A stretch of 64,000 bases of DNA from Neoaquamicrobium sediminum (GTDB lineage Bacteria > Pseudomonadota > Alphaproteobacteria > Rhizobiales > Rhizobiaceae). The DNA lies in the NCBI RefSeq assembly GCF_013240295.1, contig NZ_JABETK010000003.1:186001-250000 (forward strand), written 5' to 3'. The translations under genes were made by a program, and so were the position numbers. Below the pieces are notes generated by a model. It was not told where the DNA came from and did not search any database. It worked only from the letters and a program-made list of their open reading frames with translations. Within the stretch, counting starts at the first letter, position 1; each line of letters starts with the position of its first letter. This document shows positions 1 through 10,432 of this stretch, in pieces.

Positions 1-129
1 CGGGTTCGATTCAAGGTGCTGGAACAAATGGAGCTGCCGCGTCAGTGGGATTTCGATCGCGCATTCGAGTTCGGAATAGGTCTTATCCTCGACGGCGTCG
101 TATCAGCCGTTCAGAGGAGGAGGGCTTGA
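1..129 (+). CDS. C-terminal end of a TetR-family regulator (partial)
   Basis: An open frame enters from the left edge at base 1 and stops with TGA at 127-129, giving 42 residues. The tail has the acidic/aromatic pattern DFDRAFEFGIGLILDGV, which resembles the last helix of TetR/AcrR C-terminal ligand domains. The DNA-binding N-terminus would lie outside the window. Family assignment rests only on this tail. The strand and frame are better supported than the name. Confidence 0.45.
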   Translation, partial: RVRFKVLEQMELPRQWDFDRAFEFGIGLILDGVVSAVQRRRA

Positions 130-478
130 ATATTGGCCGGCCGCCTTATTACCATCTTCATATTTCCGCCAACGATTTGGCTGCAAGCGCTCCAGACTAT
201 CTGATAGCGTCAGCGTCCAGCACGATGTTCTTGCGAAAGGATATGCTCAAACTTGACGGGGAACTGGCGTGCCTCCCCGCTCGATTTCCGCTCATCCAGA
301 CGCTAAAATAGCGTGCAGGTCTGCGCGATGAGCTACCGAGCGAGGCTCTAAACGACTTCGGACCCGTTCCACCACGTACACGACGTTAGCAAAAGCGCGC
401 GGATTGCGTTCCGCGTAAGAGCCGTCTATCGCTCCAACCGAATTCGGCAATCTCGCGAGTGACGACAGGAGTCAAGCT
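130..478. other. Intergenic region without recognised gene
   Basis: This stretch lies between the TetR-like tail and mucR. Open frames here are short and show no family resemblance. It presumably holds the mucR promoter, but I see no convincing -35/-10 pair. Confidence 0.4.
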
Positions 479-933
479 ATGAATGAACAGGGAGAACGCG
501 ACCAGCTCGTCGCCCTGACAGCCGACATCGTGTCGGCCTACGTGTCCAAGAACCCCTTCCGATGAGGGAACTGGCTGACCTGATCGAGAGCGTCCACATA
601 TCACTTGCCGGATTGACCAGCGGTGCAGTGCAGGAAACCGTGGCGCCACTGAAGCCTGCAGTTCCGGTGAAGAAGTCGGTGCATGACGACTACATCATCT
701 GCCTTGAGGACGGCAAAAAATTCAAGTCGCTCAAGCGTCACCTCAGCGTCCATTTTGGCCTCACGCCAGCCGAGTACCGCGACAAATGGGGGCTGCCGCA
801 CGACTACCCCATGGTAGCACCGGGCTATTCAGCAGCGCGGTCCGCTCTAGCCAAGTCCATGGGACTTGGGCGGAAGCCGTCAGCGCCGGCTCCCAAGAAA
901 CGCAGCCGCAAGAAGGCTGCAGCCAGCGCTTGA
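479..933 (+). CDS. mucR: MucR/Ros-family zinc-finger regulator, frameshifted as sequenced
   Basis: MucR/Ros proteins are rhizobial DNA-binding regulators with a Cys2His2-type zinc finger. The upstream frame starts at ATG 479 and encodes the usual N-terminus (LTADIVSAYVSKN) before a TGA at 563-565. The rest of the protein continues from 562 in the next frame: RELADLIESVH, then the finger with C at YIICLEDGKKF and HLSVHFG, then LTPAEYRDKWGLP and a basic Lys/Arg/Ala-rich tail. Inserting one base near 561 restores a standard MucR of about 151 aa with correct spacing. The ATGA at the junction could instead allow reinitiation of a 123-aa protein lacking the N-terminus. The family call is secure; the frameshift may be a sequencing error. 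Confidence 0.85.
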
Positions 934-1020
934 CCCGGCGCCCTGGCGCCGGAGCGACTCGACATTGGACGCGAGCTCCACGATCCTTGGCGGTCCGATT
1001 TCAGGGCAGATCGATCGTGA

Positions 1021-1428
1021 CTAATCTGTCGGCATGGTGCTCATGTCCATGTACATTGCTTCCCAGACGTGACCGTCGGGGTCAGCGAAGTTGCGGTTGT
1101 ACATGAAGCCTAGGTCTTGGGCCGGGTTGATGTCGGCTGTGCCATCATGCTTCGCTGCTGCTGAATTCATCGCATCGACCGCGTCACGGCTGTCGCACGA
1201 CAATGCCAAAAGCACTTCGCTTGAATGTGCGGGTGCGATCTGACGACTGGTGAAACTCTTCCATTTCGCGTGGGTGAGCAGCATGACATGGATCGTCTCC
1301 GACACCACCATGCAGGCGCTGCCGTCATCGCTGAATTGCGGATTTTTGGTGAAACCCAGCGCTTCGTAGAAAGCTTCCGACCTGGCCAGGTCAGTAACCG
1401 GCAGATTCACGAAAATCATCCTGGTCAT
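1021..1428 (-). CDS. VOC-family (glyoxalase/bleomycin-resistance fold) protein
   Basis: This 135-residue protein has the two beta-alpha-beta-beta-beta modules of the vicinal oxygen chelate superfamily. The first module begins MIFVNLPVTDLARSEAFYEALGF. The second ends in the characteristic NFADPDGHVWEAMYMD. Glu in the last motif and His in the IHVMLL strand are candidate metal ligands. The family includes lactoylglutathione lyases, dioxygenases and resistance proteins, and nothing local tells which. It is monocistronic, with the remnant of a Crp/Fnr gene upstream. The substrate is unknown. Confidence 0.85.
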   Translation of the reverse strand: MTRMIFVNLPVTDLARSEAFYEALGFTKNPQFSDDGSACMVVSETIHVMLLTHAKWKSFTSRQIAPAHSSEVLLALSCDSRDAVDAMNSAAAKHDGTADINPAQDLGFMYNRNFADPDGHVWEAMYMDMSTMPTD

Positions 1429-1578
1429 TGTTCATGTCCCTCCATTTTCCGACGGCAACAGCTTGAGCAGTGACTGCCGGCGGGTTGAAGCGTCGGCGTG
1501 ACCGCCACGGCGACTGCTTGGACATGACGCTTAGAGTGATCGGAGCGCGGGCGAATTGATGTTTGGTAAGAATGCGAG

Positions 1579-1635
1579 CTACCGCTTGCCCAAACGGCCA
1601 AAGGCAATCTTTCTACGCAAGCGGCTGAGGCTCTC
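1579..1635 (-). pseudogene. 3' fragment of Crp/Fnr-family regulator cut off by the IS3 element
   Basis: Reading the minus strand from the left end of the IS gives [18 protein letters not shown] and then TAG (1579-1581). This is the normal end of a Crp/Fnr helix-turn-helix, whose recognition helix reads ...GITPESLSRLR. The matching 5' part lies on the other side of the IS at 2956-3501 and ends in ...LGITPE. Removing the IS and one CTC copy rejoins the two parts in frame as a protein of about 200 residues. Confidence 0.85.
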
Positions 1636-1662
1636 TGAACCGCTCCGGGTTTGCCGGAGGCT
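1636..1662 (+). repeat. Left terminal inverted repeat of the IS3 element
   Basis: This 27-bp end starts TGAACCGCTCCGGG and matches the reverse complement of 2929-2955 at 25 of 27 positions. It is directly preceded by CTC, one copy of the target duplication. Confidence 0.92.
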
Positions 1663-1688
1663 CCAACTCCTGAGAAGGTGGAGCCATC

Positions 1689-2916
<1,228 letters not shown>

Positions 2917-2928
2917 CTCAAAAGAAAC

Positions 2929-2955
2929 GGCCTCCGGCAAACCCGGGGCGGTTCA
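2929..2955 (-). repeat. Right terminal inverted repeat of the IS3 element
   Basis: This is the partner of 1636-1662. It is followed directly by CTC (2956-2958), the second copy of the target duplication, which also encodes the last Glu codon of the truncated Crp/Fnr reading frame. Confidence 0.92.
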
Positions 2956-3501
2956 CTCCGGCGTGATGCCGAGCCAGGCAGCGATGTGATGCTGTTTCAA
3001 GCGCTTATGAAGATGCGGTTCCTTGCGAATGAAATCGAGGTAACGCTGCATGGCATCGTCATGGCGGAACGCGATCTCCACCGGCTCCTTTTCGATGATC
3101 CAGTGACGCTCCATGTAGGCGATATAGAAGGCTGCAATGTCCGGATATGTATAAACCAGCGCCTTGAAAGCCGCGAAGTCATATTCGAGGACATGACTGT
3201 TCTCGATGGCTGTAATCGTAAAGAGGCTGGGTTCGCGCAGCATCGTTGCACTCACAGACGCACCAATGCGGTTTTCCGGGAAGAAGTATTTGATGACCAG
3301 ATCGCCCCCGCGACCGACATAGTGCTGGCACAGCAGACCTTCGACAACGAAGGCGAAAGTTGTTGGAACAGTGCCTGCCTGTACGAAGTTTTCGTCCTTG
3401 CGATAATGGCGCGGACGCAGGAGGGACGCCCAGGCCTGCTCCGCTTCTCCGGACAGCTCGGCATAGGTGCGGATTTTGGCAAAGAATGCGGCCGTCGTCA
3501 T
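2956..3501 (-). pseudogene. 5' part of a Crp/Fnr-family regulator, truncated by the IS3 element
   Basis: The 182 residues comprise a cyclic-nucleotide-binding-type beta-roll (FVQAGTVPTTFAFVVEGLLCQHYV...), a long dimerisation helix and the start of the helix-turn-helix (HIAAWLGITPE). I chose ATG at 3499-3501 (MTTAAFFAKIRTY) because the longer frame upstream has no family resemblance. No Fnr-type N-terminal cysteine cluster is seen, so redox sensing is unlikely. The missing end, including the recognition helix, is at 1579-1635. The remaining product would fold as a sensor domain but should not bind DNA. The gene points away from nasT, and a link to nitrate control is only possible. Confidence 0.88.
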
Positions 3502-4142
3502 TCCGTTGATCCCTTGGCGTTTGCGGATCAACTTGATGGCCTGTGGCTGCCTTGCCAAGTTGATTATGATTAGGCGGCGCGAAGCCGCCGAGAAGATTGA
3601 GGCCGCTGACGGCTGATTGTGAGGTATCCTCCGTCCGCCAATCTCGGTGACGCATTCGCGGAAGCATCGCTTTCGTGGCAATCCAGTCCTGTAGTGTGAG
3701 CCGCAGGTGATCAAGACCACCTATGGCGGGACCTCTGATCCTGGCCAGGAAGTCCGGGAGTGCGTCGAGGCAAGAGCTGTGCAACCGACGCTAGCTTCGC
3801 GCTGGATTGAGGTGACCGCACAAGGTTGGTGCTCTCATGATTTCGCGCCGCCATGTAGTAGTGCCATTAGCGGGGTGTAAGGGCGCGCCGATCGGCTTCG
3901 TGGCTGTGACGATCGAGAAGATGGTTGTGGGCAGTGGCGAGACCCGTTGAAACGGTCCCAGGAAGGGGCAGTAGCCCCACTACAAGCCCACAAGACGGTC
4001 CTCTTTTTGCGCGCTTATTCCGCACGGCCGTCCATGGTAGTGAGGCACTCTCCGACGCGGGGCTCACATACATGGACAGCCATATAAAGCTCAACGTATA
4101 TGTTGCAACGCACAATAGGTTCGTTGATTCATGATGCTATGA
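3502..4142. other. Intergenic region between crp/fnr remnant and nasT
   Basis: These 641 bases hold no convincing gene: open frames on both strands are short and unlike known families. A small perfect hairpin (GGCGGC at 3573-3578, GCCGCC at 3584-3589) has no T tract. The last 80 bases before nasT are more AT-rich and are the likely nasT promoter area. No clear sigma-54 or sigma-70 box was identified. Confidence 0.4.
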
Positions 4143-4748
4143 ATGAGTGTGCGTTCTAACCTTAAGATACTCGTCATCGACGAAAACACGATCCGTGCAT
4201 CGATCATCGAGGCAGGACTGCGTGAGGCTGGCTACGCAGATGTTTGGGTCGTCAGCGAAATAGACGGGATCGCCACTAGGATCGAGACACTGGATCCAGA
4301 TGTAATCGTGATCGATCTTGAGAACCCAAATCGCGATATGCTGGAAAGCCTCTTCCAGCTTGCAAAGGCAGTAAGGCGTCCCATCGCAATGTTTGTGGAC
4401 CATTCGGATGCATCCTCGATCGAAGCCGCGGTCGAGGCCGGCGTATCGGCCTATGTGATCGATGGACTGCGCAAGGAACGGGTCAAGCCGATCGTAGACA
4501 TGGCGATTAGCCGCTTCAACGCCTTCTCGCGCATGGCGCGAGAACTGGAGGAAGCGCGTACGGAACTGGAGAACCGCAAGCTGGTCGAGCGGGCTAGGGG
4601 CATCTTGATGAAGTCGCGCGGCATCTCGGAAGACCAAGCCTATGTGCTTTTGCGCAAGACGGCCATGAACCAGAATCGCAAGATCGCCGAGATCGCGCAG
4701 AGCCTCATCACCGCAGCCGGATTGCTCGAACCGGGAGATGAGACATGA
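4143..4748 (+). CDS. nasT: NasT: ANTAR-domain RNA-binding antiterminator for nitrate assimilation
   Basis: NasT binds a two-hairpin leader RNA and prevents transcription termination ahead of nitrate assimilation genes. The 201-residue protein has an N-terminal receiver-like domain (about 8-125; VIVIDLENPNRDMLES around the would-be phosphorylation site). A coiled linker follows, then a C-terminal ANTAR domain (about 140-195; KLVERARGILMKSRGISEDQAYVLLRKTAM). It overlaps nasS by ATGA at 4745-4748, so the sensor pair is translationally coupled. The matching RNA target is at 6150-6194. In characterised systems NasS sequesters NasT until nitrate or nitrite binds NasS. Confidence 0.93.
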   Translation: MSVRSNLKILVIDENTIRASIIEAGLREAGYADVWVVSEIDGIATRIETLDPDVIVIDLENPNRDMLESLFQLAKAVRRPIAMFVDHSDASSIEAAVEAGVSAYVIDGLRKERVKPIVDMAISRFNAFSRMARELEEARTELENRKLVERARGILMKSRGISEDQAYVLLRKTAMNQNRKIAEIAQSLITAAGLLEPGDET

Positions 4749-5956
4749 CCGCCGATTGCCGGATCACGGTCGGCTTCCTGCCACTTCTGGATAGCGCTCT
4801 GCTCATCGCCGCGCGCGAAAAGGGGTTTGCGGAAGCTGAAGGGATCGATCTCGTGCTGGTGCGCGAGAACTCCTGGGCGAGCGTCCGAGACAGGCTTGCG
4901 GTGGGCCATTTCGCCGCCGCACATATGCTGGCGCCGATGCCGATTGCCTTCAATCTCGGCCTTGCACCGCTGGCCACACCCACCATCGCGCCGATGGCGC
5001 TGGGGCTGGGCGGCAATGCGGTGACTGTTTCGGGACGACTGTGGGCGGCGATGCGGGAGGTAGGCGCTTCCCATGATCTTGACCCTGCCATCAATGGCGC
5101 GGCGCTGCGACAGGTGATCGCATCGCGGCAAGGGACAGAGAAGCTACGCTTCGCGGTGGTGCACCCGCATTCCGGGCACAACTACGAATTACGCTACTGG
5201 CTGGCCGCGTGCGGGATCGATCCACAGCGGGACACAGACATCGTGATCGTGCCCCCGCCGTTGATGCCTGATGCGCTGGCAGCGGGCCGCATCGACGGCT
5301 ATTGCGTAGGTGAGCCTTGGAACAGCGCCTCCGTATTCCATGGCACGGGCCGCATCGTCACGACAAAATCGAAGATCTGGCGTTCGAGCCCGGAGAAGGT
5401 GCTGGGCGTGTCCGCCGAGTGGGCGGACGCCAATCCCGAGTCGCTCGGCATGCTGCTGCGCGCGCTATATCGTGCAGCGCAATGGTGCGGCGAGGCCGCC
5501 AACCATGCGGAACTGGCGGCGATTCTCGCGCGGCCCGGCTATGTCGGATGCGATGTCGAATGGCTTATGCCGGCGCTGTCGGGGCAACTCCTGAATGGCG
5601 ATGGGGGCGTGATCGCCGTCGACGACTTCTTTGTACCGCTTGCGCGGGCTGCCACCTTCCCGTGGCGAAGCCATGCGCTGTGGTTCTACAGCCAGATGGC
5701 CCGCTGGGGCCAGATCGAGGCCAGCAAAGCTGGCGAGCACATCGCGCGCGAGACTTATCGTCCGGATCTTTACCGCGCCGCGCTCGGTCCGCTCGGCGTC
5801 GCCCTGCCGGGTGCAAACGCCAAGGTGGAGGGATCGCTGGTCAAGGCGACACCGGTCGGATCGGCGGGGGCAAGCCTTGTTCTGGGCCCCGACGGCTTCT
5901 TCGATGGCGGGGTCTTCGATCCAGACCAAATCGCTCGATATCTGAGCCTGTCATAG
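4745..5956 (+). CDS. nasS: NasS: cytoplasmic nitrate/nitrite sensor (NrtA/CmpA-type)
   Basis: The 403-residue protein has the fold of the nitrate-binding proteins NrtA/CmpA (VGFLPLLDSALLIAAREKGF at the start; PLMPDALAAGRIDGYCVGEPWN in the middle). It lacks a signal peptide, as expected for NasS, which works in the cytosol by holding NasT. Its start overlaps the nasT stop. A 365-base untranslated stretch containing the NasT target follows its stop, so the transporter-reductase genes downstream can be controlled separately from nasTS. Confidence 0.92.
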   Translation: MTADCRITVGFLPLLDSALLIAAREKGFAEAEGIDLVLVRENSWASVRDRLAVGHFAAAHMLAPMPIAFNLGLAPLATPTIAPMALGLGGNAVTVSGRLWAAMREVGASHDLDPAINGAALRQVIASRQGTEKLRFAVVHPHSGHNYELRYWLAACGIDPQRDTDIVIVPPPLMPDALAAGRIDGYCVGEPWNSASVFHGTGRIVTTKSKIWRSSPEKVLGVSAEWADANPESLGMLLRALYRAAQWCGEAANHAELAAILARPGYVGCDVEWLMPALSGQLLNGDGGVIAVDDFFVPLARAATFPWRSHALWFYSQMARWGQIEASKAGEHIARETYRPDLYRAALGPLGVALPGANAKVEGSLVKATPVGSAGASLVLGPDGFFDGGVFDPDQIARYLSLS

Positions 5957-6149
5957 CGGCCTGGACCGCGCCCTGCGACCTGCCTTTTTTCGTGCAGTGC
6001 ACAAATCTTGGGCTGGCAACAACGGCGCCTTGAATAAAAAGTGGTCAGCGGCATCAGCCCGAAACAGCTGCTTAAGCGCGTAAATCTCTGATATTGCTCG
6101 TTCTTCACTTCAATTCTGAAACTGGCACGTAAACTGCTTGGTTATTTGC

Positions 6150-6194
6150 AGGCCTGATGAAGGGCCTTCAGATTTCGCGTCCAATGACGGGCGC
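6150..6194 (+). promoter_or_regulatory. ANTAR-type dual hexaloop leader RNA (predicted NasT target)
   Basis: Two 6-bp stems, each with a six-base loop, stand 9 bases apart. P1 is AGGCCT (6150-6155), loop GATGAA, GGGCCT (6162-6167), with one G-U closing pair. P2 is GCGTCC (6177-6182), loop AATGAC, GGGCGC (6189-6194), with one internal G-U pair. Loop 2 has the A1 and G4 that are conserved in ANTAR targets. Loop 1 has G4 but G at position 1. A strong terminator follows directly, and nasT sits upstream. Together these fit the known NasT antitermination arrangement. Assignment is by structure and context, not tested. Confidence 0.82.
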
Positions 6195-6201
6195 ATCAGG
6201 C

Positions 6202-6271
6202 AAAGCCGCCGATCAGCTTCTGTCGCGTGCCCGTATACCGGTGCGCGTGAGGACTGATCGGCGGCTTTTTT
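6202..6271 (+). terminator. Intrinsic terminator in the nitrate operon leader
   Basis: A 15-bp perfect stem (6202-6216 with 6254-6268) encloses a GC-rich inner arm and runs into six T residues at 6266-6271. It lies 8 bases after the second ANTAR hairpin and 50 bases before the transporter start codon, so it would stop transcription unless NasT intervenes. Confidence 0.87.
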
Positions 6272-6321
6272 GTTTTCAGCCAGCGCACAGCCACTCCCAA
6301 GGGCTGATGATGGAGCCAGAA

Positions 6322-7623
6322 ATGACGGAAACCGCCAAAACCACCCCCATTCCGGACGCTTCGGCCAGCCGGGCGCTCTCGATGTCCACCATCGCATTCA
6401 CCGTCTGCTTTGCCGTGTGGACGATTTTCTCGATCATCGGCGTTCGCATCAAAGACGAGCTCGGCCTGAGCGAAACGCAGTTCGGCCTCCTGGTCGGCAT
6501 GCCGATCCTGACCGGATCCCTCGTCCGCATGCTGCTCGGCATCTGGACCGACCGTCTCGGCGGCCGGCTGGTCTACACCGCGACCATGCTTGCATCGGCG
6601 CTGGCGACGTTCCTGCTCGCCTTTGCCACCACCTATGCGCACATGCTGGTTGCCGCGCTCGGCGTCGGCCTTGCGGGCGGCTCCTTCGCGGTTGGCGTCG
6701 CCTATGTCTCGCGCTTCTATCCGGCGGGGCGCCAGGGTACAGCGCTCGGTATCTTCGGCGTCGGCAATGTCGGCGCGGCCGTGACCAAGTTCGCGGCGCC
6801 CTTCGTGCTGCTGGCATGGGGCTGGCAGAGCGTGGCGCTGGTGTGGGCCGCCGCGCTTGTGCTGATGGCCGCTGTCTTCTGGCTCTCCACTGAGGATGAC
6901 CCGGTGATCCGCCAGCGTCGCCTCACCGGCGCCGGCCAGCCGCGCAGCTTCCTGGCCGAATTTGCACCGCTGCGCGACATGCGGGTCTGGCGCTTCGCGC
7001 TCTACTACTTCTTCGCGTTCGGCGCCTTCGTCGCGCTGGCGCTGTGGCTGCCGCGCTACCTGATCGGCGTCTACGGCTTCGACATCGCCACCGCCGGCAT
7101 GATCGGCGCGGCTTATTCCATCCCCGCCTCGATCTTCCGCGCTTATGGCGGCGTGCTCTCCGACCGCGTTGGCGCACGCACCGTGCTCTACTGGACCTTT
7201 GCGGTCTCCGCCGTGTGCTGCGCAGTGCTGTCGATCCCGGCGACCGACTATCTCGTCCAGGGCATCGACGGGCAGATCGCATTCCACATGGCCATCGGCC
7301 CGGTTGCCTTCGTGGCGGTTGCCTTCGTGCTGGGCTTCTTCATGAGCCTCGGCAAGGCGGCCGTCTACAAGCACATCCCGGTCTACTATCCCGACAATGT
7401 CGGCGCGGTGGGCGGCCTTGTCGGCATGATCGGCGGCCTCGGTGGTTTCATCCTCCCCATCGCGTTCGGCGCGCTCAACGACCTCACCGGTATCTGGTCG
7501 AGCTGCTTCATGCTGCTCTTCGTGCTGGTGGGCGTCTGCCTGATGTGGATGCATCTGGCGATCCGGGAGATGGAAAAGCGCGCTGCCGAGCCGTCGGGCT
7601 CGCTCGCCCAGGCCGCGGAATGA
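6322..7623 (+). CDS. Nitrate/nitrite transporter, MFS NarK/NasA type
   Basis: This 433-residue inner-membrane transporter has about 12 hydrophobic segments. The NarK-type signature is present (GLLVGMPILTGSLVRMLLGI with its conserved Arg; a glycine-rich nitrate motif GVGNVGAAVTKF; a second near GMIGGLGGFILPI). I start it at ATG 6322 because GGAG lies at 6312-6315. An in-frame start at 6157 would be inside the leader hairpins and is rejected; ATG 6307 and 6310 are alternatives. The stop overlaps a possible upstream nirB start. It imports nitrate, and possibly nitrite, for NasA and NirBD. Confidence 0.92.
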   Translation: MTETAKTTPIPDASASRALSMSTIAFTVCFAVWTIFSIIGVRIKDELGLSETQFGLLVGMPILTGSLVRMLLGIWTDRLGGRLVYTATMLASALATFLLAFATTYAHMLVAALGVGLAGGSFAVGVAYVSRFYPAGRQGTALGIFGVGNVGAAVTKFAAPFVLLAWGWQSVALVWAAALVLMAAVFWLSTEDDPVIRQRRLTGAGQPRSFLAEFAPLRDMRVWRFALYYFFAFGAFVALALWLPRYLIGVYGFDIATAGMIGAAYSIPASIFRAYGGVLSDRVGARTVLYWTFAVSAVCCAVLSIPATDYLVQGIDGQIAFHMAIGPVAFVAVAFVLGFFMSLGKAAVYKHIPVYYPDNVGAVGGLVGMIGGLGGFILPIAFGALNDLTGIWSSCFMLLFVLVGVCLMWMHLAIREMEKRAAEPSGSLAQAAE

Positions 7624-7643
7624 TCGGGCGGGAGATGATGGCC

Positions 7644-10093
7644 ATGACAGAGAAACTCGTCATCATCGGCAACGGTATGGCTCCCGGCAGGATGCTGGAG
7701 CATCTGCTGGAAGCCGCGCCCGGCCGCTATGACATCACGATCTTCAACGCCGAACCGCGCGTGAACTACGACCGCATCATGCTGTCGCCGGTGCTTTCGG
7801 GCGAAAAGAGCTTCGAGGAGATCGTGATCCATGGCGATGGCTGGTACGTCGCCAACGGCATCGTGCTCTACAAGGGCCACAAGATCGTCGCCATCGACCG
7901 CGAGGCGAAGACGGTGACGTCTAACCATGGCGTGACGGAATCCTACGACAAGCTCGTGATCGCGACTGGGTCCGTCCCTTTCATCATTCCGGTGCCTGGC
8001 AACGATCTGCCGGGCGTGCTGACCTACCGCGATCTCGACGACGTCGACGCCATGCTTCTGGCCGCCCAGTCGCGCCAGAAGGCGGTTGTGATTGGAGGTG
8101 GCCTTCTCGGCCTCGAAGCCGCCGCCGGCCTGAAGGAGCGCGGCATGGAGGTGACGGTGCTTCACGTCATGCCGACGCTGATGGAGCGTCAGCTCGATCC
8201 GGCCGCCGGCTACCTGCTGCAGCGGGCGGTCGAGGCGCGAGGCATAAAGGTCGTCACGCGGGCAAACACGAAACAGATCGTTGGCGATGGCAAGGTCGAG
8301 GGCGTCGAACTCGATGACGGCACCATCATTCCGGCCGCGCTGGTGGTGATGGCAGTAGGCATCCGGCCCAACGTGACGCTGGCAAAAGATGTCGGGCTGA
8401 CGGTCAACCGGGGCATCGTCACGGACGACCGGATGCGCACGTCCGATCCGGATATCCTCGCGCTCGGCGAATGCGCGGAGGTGGGCGGGCATGTCTACGG
8501 CCTGGTTGCGCCACTTTATCAGATGGCGCGCGTGGCGGCGGCCGCGCTGGCCGAAACCGGCGAGGACCATTTCGCCCATGCAGACACGCCGACGAAGCTG
8601 AAGGTCACCGGCATCGATCTCTACTCCGTCGGGGATTTCGCCGACGGCGACGACCGCGAGGAGATCGTGCTGCGCGACGCTTCGGCCGGTATCTACAAGC
8701 GCGTTGTGCTCAAGGACGACCGCATCATCGGCACCGTGCTGTTCGGCGAGACGGCGGACGGGGCATGGTTCGCCGATCTGCAGAAGAAACAGACCGATGT
8801 ATCGGCGATGCGCGACACGCTGATCTTCGGGCAGGCGTTTCAGGGGGTGCCTCGGCGGACCCTTTGGCGGCCGTTGCGGCACTCGCGGATGATGCGGAAA
8901 TCTGCGGCTGCAACGGCGTCTGCAAGGGTAAGATCGTTTCAACCATTACCTCCAAGGGACTGACGACGCTGGACGACGTGCGCGCCCACACCAAGGCGTC
9001 CGCCTCCTGTGGCACGTGCACCGGGCTGGTCGAGAAGCTGATGCAGCTTTCGCTCGGCGACAGCTACAACCCCACTGCGGTTCAGCCGATGTGCTCCTGC
9101 ACGGAACTGGGCCATGACGAGGTGCGTCGGCTCATCAAGGCGAAGGGTCTCAAGACGATCCCCGCCGTGATGCAGGAGCTTGAGTGGAAGACCTCCTGCG
9201 GCTGCGCCAAATGCCGGCCCGCGCTCAACTACTATCTCGTCGCCGACTGGCCCGACGAATATGCCGACGACTACCAGTCGCGCTTCATCAACGAGCGGGT
9301 TCACGCCAACATCCAGAAGGACGGCACCTACTCGGTCGTGCCGCGCATGTGGGGCGGTGTCACCTCTTCGAAGGAATTGCGGGCCATCGCCGATGTGGTC
9401 GACAAGTTCGCGATCCCGACCGTGAAGGTGACCGGCGGCCAGCGTATCGACATGCTGGGCATCAGGAAGGAGGACCTGCCCGCGGTGTGGGCCGATCTCG
9501 GGCAGGCGGGTTTCGTTTCCGGCCATGCCTACGCCAAGGGGCTGCGCACGGTGAAGACCTGTGTGGGGTCGGACTGGTGCCGTTTCGGCACCCAGGATTC
9601 CACCGGTCTCGGCGTCCGCATCGAGAAGTTCATGTGGGGTTCGTGGACACCCGCCAAGGTGAAGATGGCGGTGTCGGGCTGTCCGCGAAACTGCGCCGAG
9701 GCCACCTGCAAGGATGTCGGCGTCATCTGCGTGGATTCCGGCTTCGAGATTCACTTCGCCGGAGCCGCCGGGCTCGATATCAAGGGCACCGAGGTTCTCG
9801 GTCTGGTCAAGACGGAGGACGAGGCGCTCGAGGTGATCGTCGCGCTGACGCAGATGTATCGCGAGCAGGCCCGCTATCTGGAGCGCATCTACAAGTGGGC
9901 GAAGCGCATCGGATATGACGAGGTGCGGCGGCAGGTGCTCGACGATGTCGAACGCCGCAAGGCCTATTACGACCGCTTCGTCTACAGCCAGCAATTCGCG
10001 CAGGTGGATCCGTGGTCGGAACGCGTGTCCGGCAAGGACAAGCACGAGTTCCAGCCAATGGCGGCCCTTTCCTTCCAGCAGGCAGCGGAGTGA
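7644..10093 (+). CDS. nirB: NirB: assimilatory nitrite reductase [NAD(P)H] large subunit, frameshifted as sequenced
   Basis: NirB reduces nitrite to ammonium using siroheme and [4Fe-4S]. Domains in order: FAD/NAD(P)H oxidoreductase (1-400; IIGNGMAP, ATGSVP, VVIGGGLLGLEAA), BFD-like [2Fe-2S] region (CGCNGVCKG; CGTCTG), ferredoxin-like half-domain, and siroheme/4Fe-4S domain with ligands in TCVGSDWCRFG and GCPRNCAEATCKD. The frame breaks after GQAFQG at the five-G run 8843-8847; one added G gives the expected GGASADPLAAVAAL and an intact protein of about 816 aa. Start ATG 7644 follows GGAG at 7631-7634. The domains on both sides are perfectly conserved, so a sequencing error is likely. Confidence 0.92.
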
Positions 10094-10097
10094 CGCG

Positions 10098-10427
10098 ATG
10101 AACTGGCATGAAATCGGCACTATCGAGGACATTCCGGCGCGCGGGGCACGCTGCGTGACCACGCCGCAGGGCCGTATCGGCGTGTTCCGCACGGCGGACG
10201 ACGAGATCTATGCAATCGAGGATCATTGCCCGCATCGCGGCGGTCCGCTGAGCCAGGGCATCGTCCACGGCAACGCGGTGACGTGCCCGCTGCACAACTG
10301 GGTGTTTTCGCTCGAAACCGGCAAGGCGCTGGGTGCGGATGAGGGCTCCGTCAAGACCATCCCTGTGCGGGTGATCGACGGGCGCATCCTGCTGGGGCTC
10401 GAGCGCGCACTGATGGCGGCGGAGTGA
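10098..10427 (+). CDS. nirD: NirD: nitrite reductase small subunit (Rieske-like)
   Basis: This 109-residue protein is the small partner of NirB. It carries a Rieske [2Fe-2S] motif: CPHRGG with Cys/His, then CPLHNWVF about 18 residues later. It starts 5 bases after nirB. The stop at 10425-10427 sits just before the nasA start, so the three reductase genes are packed as one transcript. Confidence 0.93.
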   Translation: MNWHEIGTIEDIPARGARCVTTPQGRIGVFRTADDEIYAIEDHCPHRGGPLSQGIVHGNAVTCPLHNWVFSLETGKALGADEGSVKTIPVRVIDGRILLGLERALMAAE

Positions 10428-10432
10428 CGGCA

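Noticed and set aside
3867-4134. Small overlapping ORFs on both strands before nasT
   Set aside because: No ribosome site or recognisable sequence; treated as intergenic.
6157-6321. Upstream extension of the nitrate transporter frame to an ATG at 6157
   Set aside because: It runs through the ANTAR hairpins and terminator and has no transporter likeness; ATG 6322 has a good ribosome site.
6196-7554. 452-codon minus-strand open frame opposite the transporter
   Set aside because: His/Ala/Asp-rich shadow typical of reverse frames under high GC3; the plus strand encodes a clear MFS protein.
7386-8942. 518-codon minus-strand open frame opposite nirB
   Set aside because: Shadow of nirB; composition-driven, no domain.
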